Positions 52,207-60,338 of a stretch of DNA of 64,000 bases are shown one piece after another. The position numbers and the translations under genes are program-made. Within the stretch, counting starts at the first letter, position 1; each line of letters begins with the position of its first letter. The stretch is from Hyphomicrobiales bacterium (lineage in GTDB: Bacteria; Pseudomonadota; Alphaproteobacteria; Rhizobiales; Rhizobiaceae). Location of the stretch: positions 429,636 through 493,635 of the forward strand of contig UEHQ01000009.1 in NCBI GenBank assembly GCA_900489925.1, given 5' to 3'. A model generated the notes under the pieces. The model was not told the origin of the DNA, searched no databases, and saw only the letters and a list, made by a program, of their open reading frames with translations.

Positions 52207-53169
52207 ATGGGAACGCTGATCGTGCGACGCCTTCTGACAAGCCTTCTGATTGCCGCCACGGTTTTCACCGCGGCGCCCGCTTTTTCGATGCAGGTGGTGC
52301 CGCCAGGCAATCGCAATGCCGAACAGCCGAGCGTGCCGGGCGCTTCCGTACGCCGCACCAAAGGCACGAAGACGTCATTCGACCGCAAGTATGACAAGGT
52401 CCACGAGCTTCTTGCCACCGATCATGAGCTGATGGCCAAGATCAAGAAGGTATCGGCGGCCTATGGCGTCGACCCGATCCACGTCATCGGCGCCATCGTC
52501 GGCGAGCACACCTATAATGTCGATGCCTATGACCGGCTGCAGTCCTACTACGTGAAGGCGGCATCCTATGCCGGCGAAAGCTTCCGCTTCGCCTATGGCG
52601 GCGAAGACGTCGATGATTTCATCAAGCGGCCGCAGTTTGCCGAGTGCAATGGCAAGAGTGACTCCTATACCCTGTGGAGCTGCCGCGAGGATGTGTGGGA
52701 ACGTGACTTCCGCGGCAAGACCGTGGATGGCAAGAGCTTCCCGGACAATCGTTTCAGTGCCGTGTTCTTCCAGCCGTTCTACGCCGGTCAGACGTTTGGC
52801 CTTGGCCAGATCAACCCACTGACGGCGCTGATGCTCTCCGATCTCGTCACCAAGGTGTCGGGCTATGAAAAGCTGAACGAAAAGGACGCAGGCAGCGTCT
52901 ACAAGGCAATCATGCAGCCGGATATCTCGCTGGCCTTTGTTGCTGCCGCCGTTCGCCGTTCGATCGACGACTACAAGCAGATTGCCGGAATGGATATCTC
53001 CAACAATCCGGGTCTGACGGCAACGCTCTACAATCTCGGCAATTCGCGCCAGCGGGCGGCGGCACTTGCGGCCAAGAACCGTGCCTCTGGACAGACCGTC
53101 TGGCCTGAAGAGAACTATTACGGCTGGCTGATCAACGACAAGCTGGACGAGCTGGAGCGCCTGCTCTAG
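52207..53169 (+). CDS. Secreted DUF1402 protein with lytic-transglycosylase-like motifs
   Basis: A 320-residue protein matching DUF1402, function unknown. It has a signal peptide (residues 1 to about 27, RRLLTSLLIAATVFTAAPAFS), so it is periplasmic or exported. Residues 87-104 (GVDPIHVIGAIVGEHTYN) resemble the first helix of soluble lytic transglycosylases, with Glu100 at the catalytic position, and GLGQINPLTA (198-207) resembles their GLMQLMPxTA motif. An insert of about 90 residues with Cys147 and Cys159 separates them. This reading is mine and not an established family annotation. ATG at 52207 is used. Confidence 0.8.
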   Translation: MGTLIVRRLLTSLLIAATVFTAAPAFSMQVVPPGNRNAEQPSVPGASVRRTKGTKTSFDRKYDKVHELLATDHELMAKIKKVSAAYGVDPIHVIGAIVGEHTYNVDAYDRLQSYYVKAASYAGESFRFAYGGEDVDDFIKRPQFAECNGKSDSYTLWSCREDVWERDFRGKTVDGKSFPDNRFSAVFFQPFYAGQTFGLGQINPLTALMLSDLVTKVSGYEKLNEKDAGSVYKAIMQPDISLAFVAAAVRRSIDDYKQIAGMDISNNPGLTATLYNLGNSRQRAAALAAKNRASGQTVWPEENYYGWLINDKLDELERLL

Positions 53170-53219
53170 TTCTAGCCTTGCCGGGAGGGCGACAATCTTC
53201 CGCGAAAGGCTTGTATCAT

Positions 53220-54623
53220 ATGGACATGCGTCCAGATCCGTTCGTTCCGCCAGCGCCCGTTCCGCGTACGGTGCCGCCGAACCGGCTTGAAATCATCCGC
53301 ACAATTCTGCGCAACCCGCTCGAACTGTGGGGTGAGCCCTCCTACACGCTGCCCTGGATCAAGACGCGCTTCTTCCGGGAAAGCACGTTGATCGTCAACG
53401 ATCCCGGGCTGATCAAGCATGTCCTCGTCGACAACGCTGCGAACTATCGCATGTCCGATATCCGCCAGCTTATCCTGCGCCCGATCCTTCGCGACGGCCT
53501 ACTGACGGCCGAGGGCGAGGTTTGGAAGCGATCTCGAAAGGCGGTTGCCCCCGTCTTCACACCGCGCCACGCAAACGGCTTTGCCGGGCAGATGCTTCGT
53601 CAATCGGAGGAATATGCGCGCAAATATGGAACGGCTGATAGTGCCGGGCAGACGTTCGACATCGCCAGCGATATGGCTGAACTCACCTTCGCCATCTTGG
53701 CCGACACGTTGTTTTCCGGTGAAATCGTCACCTCTTCCGACAGCTTTGCCGATGATGTGAATGCGCTTCTCCATCGCATGGGCCGCGTCGATCCCATGGA
53801 TCTCCTGCGGGCGCCGTCCTGGGTTCCGCGCATTACCCGTATTGGTGGCCAGAAGGTGCTGGACAAGTTTCGCAACATCGTCCGCGAGACGATGGATGCC
53901 CGCCTTCGGCGCATGCAGGCCGATCGGGCGACGACGCCCGAGGACTTTCTGACCCTGCTGCTGGATCAGGCCGCGAGCGGCGGCCTTACCAATGCCGAGA
54001 TTGAAGACAACATCCTGACCTTCATCGGCGCGGGCCATGAAACGACGGCGCGCGCGTTGGCCTGGACACTCTATTGCGTCGCCAACACACCGCATATCCG
54101 CGACGCAATGGAAGAGGAAATCGACCGCGTTCTGGCAACCGGTGCGGAGCCAGTGAAATGGCTGGACCTGATGCCGTACACGCGTGCTGCTTTCGAAGAA
54201 GCTCTGCGCCTTTATCCGCCGGCCCCGTCGATCAACCGTGCCGCGATTGCTCCCGATCGCTGGACGGACGCCAAGGGCGAGACCGTAGAGATCGAAGCTG
54301 GCGTCACCGTCCTTATCATGCCCTGGACCCTGCATCGCCATGAACTTTACTGGGAGAAGCCACGCGCCTACATGCCGGAGCGCTTCCTGCCGGAGAACCG
54401 CGGCAAGATCGGTCGTTTCCAGTTTCTGCCGTTCGGTGCCGGCCCGCGCGTCTGCATCGGCGCGACCTTCGCGCTGCAGGAGGCGGTGATTGCACTGGCC
54501 GTGCTGATGCATCGTTTCCGCTTTGATGTGACCGAGCAAACCAAGCCTTGGCCCGTTCAGAAGTTGACGACGCAGCCGCAAAATGGCCTCCCGATGTGTG
54601 TCACACCCCGAGTGTTGTCTTAA
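53220..54623 (+). CDS. Cytochrome P450
   Basis: A 467-residue haem monooxygenase without a membrane anchor. The I-helix GAGHETTARALAW carries the acid and threonine for oxygen activation, the ExxR motif is in FEEALRLYPP, and the haem-binding loop is FLPFGAGPRVCIGATFA with the thiolate Cys. The substrate is unknown and no ferredoxin or reductase gene is adjacent. ATG at 53220 is used; ATG at 53226 is an alternative. It lies 50 bases past the DUF1402 gene and 100 before glcB. Confidence 0.92.
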   Translation: MDMRPDPFVPPAPVPRTVPPNRLEIIRTILRNPLELWGEPSYTLPWIKTRFFRESTLIVNDPGLIKHVLVDNAANYRMSDIRQLILRPILRDGLLTAEGEVWKRSRKAVAPVFTPRHANGFAGQMLRQSEEYARKYGTADSAGQTFDIASDMAELTFAILADTLFSGEIVTSSDSFADDVNALLHRMGRVDPMDLLRAPSWVPRITRIGGQKVLDKFRNIVRETMDARLRRMQADRATTPEDFLTLLLDQAASGGLTNAEIEDNILTFIGAGHETTARALAWTLYCVANTPHIRDAMEEEIDRVLATGAEPVKWLDLMPYTRAAFEEALRLYPPAPSINRAAIAPDRWTDAKGETVEIEAGVTVLIMPWTLHRHELYWEKPRAYMPERFLPENRGKIGRFQFLPFGAGPRVCIGATFALQEAVIALAVLMHRFRFDVTEQTKPWPVQKLTTQPQNGLPMCVTPRVLS

Positions 54624-54723
54624 TAGGCATAAATCTTTCGAACTATTGCATAATTGACTATCAATGAAAGCCGGGCAAAGTGGCAGCATGCGAGAAGCTG
54701 CCATCGTCCGAGGAGATATCTGT

Positions 54724-56895
54724 ATGAGCCGCATCGATAAAAACGGTCTTGCGATCGAAGCTGTCCTTCACGCTTTTCTGGTCGAGGAGGCGTTGCCCGG
54801 CCTTGGTATCGATGCGGACAAGTTCTTCGCCGATTTCTCGGCGATCGTTCATGATCTGGCGCCGAAGAACCGCGAGCTTCTGGCCAAGCGCGATGCGCTC
54901 CAGCTGCGCATCGATGACTGGTACCGCCAGCATGGTGCGCCGACGGATATGGAGGCTTATCAAGCTTTCCTGCGCGAGATCGGCTACCTGCTTCCCGAGG
55001 GTTCCGACTTCCAGGTGACGACGACCAATGTTGATCCGGAAATTGCTTCGATCGCCGGCCCGCAGCTTGTCGTGCCCGTCATGAACGCCCGTTACGCGCT
55101 AAACGCCGCCAACGCTCGCTGGGGCTCGCTTTACGATGCGCTCTATGGAACCGATGCGATTCCAGAGAGCGACGGCGCGGAGAAGGGTAGGGGCTACAAT
55201 CCGAAGCGTGGCGAAAAGGTCATCGCCTGGGTTCGCGATTTCCTCGATACTGCCGCTCCGCTGGCCGACTGGAGCTGGAAGGACGTTGCCGGCTTTGCAA
55301 TCAAGGACGGTGCGCTCGCCATCTCATCGACAGACGGAGAAGATGTCTCGCTGGCCGATCCAGCACATTTTGCCGGCTATCGGGGTGAGGCGTCGGCGCC
55401 GGCCAGCATCCTGCTCAAGAACAACGGGATCCATATCGACATCGTCGTCGATGCCTCGACGGCCATCGGCAAGAGCGATCCTGCGCACATTTCCGATGTC
55501 TGGCTTGAATCGGCGATCACGACGATCATGGATTGCGAAGACTCCATCGCCGCGGTCGATGCGGACGACAAGGCCGAGGTCTATCGCAACTGGCTGGGTC
55601 TGATGAAGGGCGATCTTCAGGAAGAGGTCTCCAAGGGCGGCTCCAGCTTCATCCGCAAGCTCAATCCGGACCTTGACTACACCGGGCCGAATGGCGCGCC
55701 TTTCGAAGTGCATCGCCGCTCACTGATGCTGATTCGTAATGTCGGCCACCTTATGACGAATCCGGCTATCCTTGATCGTGATGGCAACGAAGTGCCGGAA
55801 GGCATCATGGATGCGATGATCACGGCGATGATCGCGCTTTACGATATTGGCCCGAATGGCCGCCGCAAGAATTCGCGCACCGGCTCTGTCTACGTCGTCA
55901 AGCCGAAGATGCATGGGCCTGAGGAAGTCGCCTTCGCTGTCGAGATCTTCTCACGCGTCGAAGATGCGCTTGGCATGCCGCGCAACACCATCAAGATGGG
56001 GATCATGGACGAGGAGCGCCGCACGACGGTCAACCTCAAGGAATGCATTCGCGCCGCTCGCGAGCGTGTCGTCTTCATCAACACGGGCTTCCTCGACCGT
56101 ACCGGCGACGAAATGCACACCTCGATGGAGGCGGGCCCAATGATCCGCAAGGGCGACATGAAGCAGGCTGCCTGGATCGCTGCCTACGAGAACTGGAACG
56201 TCGATATCGGGCTTGAATGTGGTCTGTCTGGCCACGCGCAGATCGGCAAGGGCATGTGGGCGATGCCGGATCTCATGGCGGCGATGCTGGAACAGAAGAT
56301 CGCTCATCCGAAGGCTGGCGCCAACACCGCCTGGGTGCCGTCGCCGACGGCCGCGACGCTGCACGCCACGCACTATCACCGCGTCAACGTCGCGCAAGTT
56401 CAGAAGGGCTTGAAGGATCGCGCCCGCGCCAAGCTGAGCGACATTCTCTCCGTGCCTGTTGCTGTGCGCCCGAACTGGACGCCCGAGGAAATTCAGCGCG
56501 AGCTGGACAACAACGCTCAGGGCATTCTGGGTTACGTCGTCCGATGGGTCGATCAGGGCGTTGGCTGCTCCAAAGTGCCTGATATCAACAACGTTGGCCT
56601 GATGGAAGACCGTGCGACGCTGCGTATCTCCGCTCAGCATATGGCCAACTGGCTGCACCACAAGGTCGTCACGGAAACCCAGATCGTCGAGACGATGAAG
56701 AAAATGGCGGCCGTCGTCGATCAGCAGAATGCCGGTGATTCGCTCTACCATCCGATGGCCGCCGATTTCGACGGTTCGATCGCCTTCCAGGCCGCACTCG
56801 AACTCGTCTTGAAGGGCCGGGAGCAGCCGAATGGCTACACCGAACCGGTCCTGCACCGCCGCCGCATCGAGTTGAAGGCGAAGCAGACCGCCTGA
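54724..56895 (+). CDS. glcB: Malate synthase G
   Basis: Condenses glyoxylate with acetyl-CoA to malate in the glyoxylate and glycolate routes. It is 723 aa, the isoform G length. Conserved regions include [47 protein letters not shown] and HMA-type ends; the C-terminal catalytic Asp region [12 protein letters not shown] is intact. The GAGGAGAT ribosome-binding site fits ATG at 54724; an earlier ATG at 54664 would add 20 unconserved residues. It ends before a strong bidirectional terminator. Confidence 0.96.
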   Translation: MSRIDKNGLAIEAVLHAFLVEEALPGLGIDADKFFADFSAIVHDLAPKNRELLAKRDALQLRIDDWYRQHGAPTDMEAYQAFLREIGYLLPEGSDFQVTTTNVDPEIASIAGPQLVVPVMNARYALNAANARWGSLYDALYGTDAIPESDGAEKGRGYNPKRGEKVIAWVRDFLDTAAPLADWSWKDVAGFAIKDGALAISSTDGEDVSLADPAHFAGYRGEASAPASILLKNNGIHIDIVVDASTAIGKSDPAHISDVWLESAITTIMDCEDSIAAVDADDKAEVYRNWLGLMKGDLQEEVSKGGSSFIRKLNPDLDYTGPNGAPFEVHRRSLMLIRNVGHLMTNPAILDRDGNEVPEGIMDAMITAMIALYDIGPNGRRKNSRTGSVYVVKPKMHGPEEVAFAVEIFSRVEDALGMPRNTIKMGIMDEERRTTVNLKECIRAARERVVFINTGFLDRTGDEMHTSMEAGPMIRKGDMKQAAWIAAYENWNVDIGLECGLSGHAQIGKGMWAMPDLMAAMLEQKIAHPKAGANTAWVPSPTAATLHATHYHRVNVAQVQKGLKDRARAKLSDILSVPVAVRPNWTPEEIQRELDNNAQGILGYVVRWVDQGVGCSKVPDINNVGLMEDRATLRISAQHMANWLHHKVVTETQIVETMKKMAAVVDQQNAGDSLYHPMAADFDGSIAFQAALELVLKGREQPNGYTEPVLHRRRIELKAKQTA

Positions 56896-56914
56896 TTGCC
56901 GGTTGAGTGAATGG

Positions 56915-56949
56915 AAAAGGCCGCCGAAACGAGGTTTCGGCGGCCTTTT
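56915..56949. terminator. Bidirectional terminator (glcB / L,D-transpeptidase)
   Basis: Sixteen-base arms, AAAAGGCCGCCGAAAC (56915-56930) and its complement at 56934-56949, with a three-base loop and an extended T-run on the plus strand. It also fits the minus-strand transpeptidase gene that ends at 56973. Confidence 0.95.
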
Positions 56950-56972
56950 TTATACCAGATTTCAGGTCCAGC

Positions 56973-57662
56973 TTACTGGATAACGATGACCTTGGATGTC
57001 GCCTTGCCCGGGCGAACGCGGCTGTAGAGGTCGATGACGTCCTGGTTCATGAGGCGGATGCAGCCGGAGGAAGCAGCCGTGCCGATCGACGCCCATTCCG
57101 GGGTGCCGTGAAGACGGAAGAGGGTGTCCTGGCCCTGTTCGTTGAAGAGATACATGGCGCGTGCGCCGAGCGGATTGCTCAGGCCCGGACCCATGCCGTC
57201 TTCGACGTACTTGGCGATCTCAGGGCGACGGACGGCCATTTCCTTCGGCGGGTGCCAGGTTGGCCATTCCTGTTTCCAGGCCACGTAGGCGGTGCCGGCC
57301 CACGCAAAGCCCTGCTTGCCGACGCCGATGCCATAGCGCATCGCCTTGCCGCCGGGCATGATGTAGTAGAGGAAGCGTTCGCGGGTGTTCACGATAATCG
57401 TGCCCGGACGTTCGGTGGTTTCGTAGGAGACAACCTGGCGATGGAACTGTGGCTTCACCTTCTGGATCGGGATCGCGGGGAGCGAGTAGCCGGCATCCGA
57501 CGTGACCCCATAGGCGTCGTCGAAGATCTGCGCTGTCTGGACCGTCGGCCCCGGAGCGGCGGTCTTGTTTTCGACGGAGGCGCTTTCGGAAGTGGTGGAG
57601 CAACCGGCCAGAGCGAGCGTCGCGATCAGGCCGAATACAGGAATTGCATTGCGGATGCGCAT
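56973..57662 (-). CDS. L,D-transpeptidase lipoprotein (YkuD domain)
   Basis: A 229-residue ErfK/YbiS/YcfS/YnhG-type enzyme that makes 3-3 crosslinks or anchors proteins to peptidoglycan. The N-terminus is a lipoprotein signal: LIATLALAGC with Cys21 as the lipidated residue. The YkuD motif reads HGTPEWASIGTAASSGCIRLMNQD with the catalytic Cys; the usual SHGC is SSGC here. ATG at 57662 is chosen because it puts the lipobox at a normal distance; an upstream ATG at 57710 adds a polar stretch. Divergent from mmcB. Confidence 0.92.
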   Translation of the reverse strand: MRIRNAIPVFGLIATLALAGCSTTSESASVENKTAAPGPTVQTAQIFDDAYGVTSDAGYSLPAIPIQKVKPQFHRQVVSYETTERPGTIIVNTRERFLYYIMPGGKAMRYGIGVGKQGFAWAGTAYVAWKQEWPTWHPPKEMAVRRPEIAKYVEDGMGPGLSNPLGARAMYLFNEQGQDTLFRLHGTPEWASIGTAASSGCIRLMNQDVIDLYSRVRPGKATSKVIVIQ

Positions 57663-57704
57663 GGATGTCTCATAGTAAAGGAGCAGGGGAGGATCGTTCT
57701 TTCG

Positions 57705-57724
57705 AACCATCTTTGATTATGGTT
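57705..57724. promoter_or_regulatory. Inverted repeat AACCAT-N8-ATGGTT upstream of the L,D-transpeptidase
   Basis: Perfect six-base arms (57705-57710 and 57719-57724) separated by eight bases, in the divergent transpeptidase/mmcB promoter region. AACCAT equals half of the CtrA-type TTAACCAT motif, but the flanking TTA is not conserved on either arm, so the regulator is open. Confidence 0.4.
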
Positions 57725-57843
57725 TATTTTCGATTAACTTCGCCTTTGCAAGCTGTTGCAGTGCGGCAAAACGAATACGCAACGGCAAACTAGAACCGCA
57801 TTGTTTTTTTGCAACAACGCGCGCGCCACCCCCACGGTTATCC

Positions 57844-58338
57844 ATGACGATTTTGAGTGTTTACAATAACAATCCGTTAATAGATGGCCGGCAATCGGAC
57901 AGAGCCATGCTCGTGCGCCGCGGGACTCAGATTTTACTTCACGAGATGCGCCACGCGGTGCTGCCGGAACTATCCCTGGCGAGTGGCCGGCGCGCTGACC
58001 TGATTACGATTTCCGAGAAGGGCGAGATCTGGATCATCGAGATCAAGACCTCGATCGAAGACTTCAAGGTCGATCGCAAATGGCCGGAATATCGCCTTCA
58101 CTGCGACCGACTTTTCTTCGCAACTCACAAGGATGTCCCGCTCGATATCTTTCCGGAGGAGTGCGGCCTCTTCCTGTCGGATGGGTATGGCGCGCATATG
58201 CTCCGCGAAGCGCCGGAACACCGGCTGGCTCCGGCGACCCGCAAGTCCGTGACCCTGAACTTCTCGCGCGCCGCTGCCCAACGCCTGCTGATGGCCGAAT
58301 GGGCCAATGGCAAGCCTTTCGACGTCGACGACGTCTGA
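57844..58338 (+). CDS. mmcB: MmcB-family DNA repair protein
   Basis: A 164-residue protein of the MmcB (DUF1052) family, PD-(D/E)XK-like nuclease-fold proteins; in Caulobacter MmcB was linked to mitomycin C survival. The nuclease signature is seen as RADLITISEKGEIWIIEIKTS (Asp in RADL, then EIK). No signal peptide is present. It is divergent from the L,D-transpeptidase gene and converges on actR, 17 bases away. Confidence 0.85.
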   Translation: MTILSVYNNNPLIDGRQSDRAMLVRRGTQILLHEMRHAVLPELSLASGRRADLITISEKGEIWIIEIKTSIEDFKVDRKWPEYRLHCDRLFFATHKDVPLDIFPEECGLFLSDGYGAHMLREAPEHRLAPATRKSVTLNFSRAAAQRLLMAEWANGKPFDVDDV

Positions 58339-58355
58339 TCCGATCTACCCGGGAT

Positions 58356-58931
58356 TTACTTAGGCGCGCGCTTCGCCAGGATCCGCTGCAACGTGCGGCG
58401 ATGCATGTTGAGCCGCCGCGCCGTCTCGGAAACGTTGCGTTCGCAGATTTCGTAGACGCGCTGGATATGCTCCCAGCGCACGCGATCCGCCGACATCGGA
58501 TTTTCCGGCAGCTCGGCCTTCTCTCCGGCGCGCTGCGTCAGAGCGGCATAAACGTCGTCGGCATCCGCGGGCTTTGCCAGGTAGTCGACGGCCCCAAGCT
58601 TCACCGCTGTCACTGCGGTTGCGATATTGCCGTAGCCGGTCAGGACGATGATGCGCGTGTCGTCGCGCCGTTGCCGGATCGCCTCGATCACATCAAGACC
58701 ATTCCCATCCCCGAGGCGCAGATCGACGACCGCATATTTCGGAGGATGGCTCTTCGACTTGGCAACGCCTTCCGCAACCGACTCGGCTGTTTCGACAGAA
58801 AATCCGCGCGTCTCCATGGCGCGCGCCAGACGTCGGAGAAACGGGCCGTCGTCGTCGACGATCAACAGGCTCGCATCCGGACCGATGTGATCCTCGGTTG
58901 CTGAAGAAGTCTCGTAAGTCTCATCGCTCAT
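58356..58931 (-). CDS. actR: Redox response regulator ActR (RegA/PrrA type)
   Basis: Response regulator of the RegBA/ActSR family, which controls redox, carbon, nitrogen and acid-tolerance genes. It is 191 aa: receiver domain with Asp70 (AVVDLRLGDG), a Pro-rich linker and a C-terminal Fis-type helix-turn-helix (VSETARRLNMHRRTLQRIL), the RegA hallmark. ATG at 58931 is preferred; a TTG at 58940 is possible. It lies 69 bases downstream of actS. Confidence 0.95.
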   Translation of the reverse strand: MSDETYETSSATEDHIGPDASLLIVDDDGPFLRRLARAMETRGFSVETAESVAEGVAKSKSHPPKYAVVDLRLGDGNGLDVIEAIRQRRDDTRIIVLTGYGNIATAVTAVKLGAVDYLAKPADADDVYAALTQRAGEKAELPENPMSADRVRWEHIQRVYEICERNVSETARRLNMHRRTLQRILAKRAPK

Positions 58932-59000
58932 CGTCGTCAATCCTGGCGCTATCCGCCTGACATAAGTCAGTTTCGCTGTTCTTTCATTAGGCTGATACAG

Positions 59001-60311
59001 TCATTTTGTCGAATGCGCATCCACCAGCATGCGCGGCCATTCGACACGAACGCGGGCGCCAGCGCTTTCGGGCGCGCGGTTCTCGAAGCTCAGCGAGGCG
59101 CCGGAGCGCTCGAGAAGCGTCTTGGCGATGAAGAGCCCCAATCCCAGGCCCCCGGCGCGATCTTCCCGCTGTCGCTTGGTCACGTAAGGCTCGCCAATCC
59201 TGGTCAGGATGTCAGGAGAGTAGCCCTCACCGTCGTCTTCGACGGTAATGCGAACCCTCCGCTGGTCATACTCAACGGTAACGGTAACTTTCTCCCGCGC
59301 GTAATCGACGGCGTTTTCGATGAGGTTGCCGAGGCCGTACATGATGCCGGCATTGCGGTCGGTCACCGGTTCTCCCTTGCGGGCGCTCTTTTCGATCAGT
59401 TCCAGCTTGATCCCGAACTCGCGATGCGGCGCGACGATCTCTTCCATCATTGAAGAGAGCGGGAGGCGGCGAAGATGCGCTTCCCCCTCTGCCGAGAGGG
59501 TGGCCAGCCGCCTGAGAATATCGCGGCAACGCTCGCTCTGGCTGCGCAGGAGCTGCACGTCCTCGCGAAAACGATCGTCGTCTTTCAGCTCGCGTTCCAT
59601 TTCCTTCGCGACGACGCTGATGGTGGCGAGCGGCGTCCCAAGTTCATGGGCAGCGGCAGCCGCTAATCCATCCAGTTGCGACAGGTGCTTCTCGCGCTGC
59701 AGAACGAGTTCGGTTGCGGCGAGCGCATCCGCCAGCTGGCTTGCTTCCATCGAGACCCGGTAGGCATAGAACGCGGCGAAGGCCATTGTCGAGGCAATGG
59801 AGCACCAGACACCGAACTGCATCACCGTATGAACATTGATCTCGACGCCGCCGAACCAGGGAAGCGGAAACGGCGACACCGCGAGAATGGTGATGCAGAT
59901 CATCGCAATGACGATCAGCACCATGCTGTAGCGGATCGGCTGTGACGCAAAGGAGATGATAACAGGCACACAAACGAGCGCGGCAAACGGATTGGCCAGC
60001 CCGCCGGTAATGAAAAGCAGCGCACACAGCTGGAGAAGATCGAAGCCCAGCAAGGCGAAGGCGGCCTGCGGCGCGATGCGATGCGTCGGCGGGTAGCGGA
60101 TCATCAGGTAGAAATTGACGCTGGCAAGCGCCACGATCAGCAGGATGCTGGCGATCAGCGGAAGCGGAAACTTCAGCCAGAAGGCGACGATAAAGACAGT
60201 CAGCGCCTGGCCGCCGACGGCAAGCCATCTGAGGCGTATCAGCGTCTGGAGCCTTAGGCGCCGGCTATTGTGTCTGTCTTCTTCCGGCATGCTTTCGACG
60301 TGATCGACCAT
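59001..60311 (-). CDS. actS: Redox sensor kinase ActS (RegB/PrrB type)
   Basis: Membrane histidine kinase of the RegBA family; 436 aa with about six transmembrane segments in residues 27-185. The quinone-site GGLANPF is at 103-109, the H-box His222 lies in AAAHELGTPLATI, and the redox-active Cys262 in SERCRDIL corresponds to the regulatory Cys of RegB. The ATPase motifs NLIENAVDYA and GGLGLGLFIAKTL are intact. All three family-specific sites are kept, so redox control is expected. It is 27 bases downstream of hrpB and is paired with actR. Confidence 0.94.
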   Translation of the reverse strand: MVDHVESMPEEDRHNSRRLRLQTLIRLRWLAVGGQALTVFIVAFWLKFPLPLIASILLIVALASVNFYLMIRYPPTHRIAPQAAFALLGFDLLQLCALLFITGGLANPFAALVCVPVIISFASQPIRYSMVLIVIAMICITILAVSPFPLPWFGGVEINVHTVMQFGVWCSIASTMAFAAFYAYRVSMEASQLADALAATELVLQREKHLSQLDGLAAAAAHELGTPLATISVVAKEMERELKDDDRFREDVQLLRSQSERCRDILRRLATLSAEGEAHLRRLPLSSMMEEIVAPHREFGIKLELIEKSARKGEPVTDRNAGIMYGLGNLIENAVDYAREKVTVTVEYDQRRVRITVEDDGEGYSPDILTRIGEPYVTKRQREDRAGGLGLGLFIAKTLLERSGASLSFENRAPESAGARVRVEWPRMLVDAHSTK

Positions 60312-60338
60312 GAAGCGTTCCTTGAACTTCTCTGCGGC

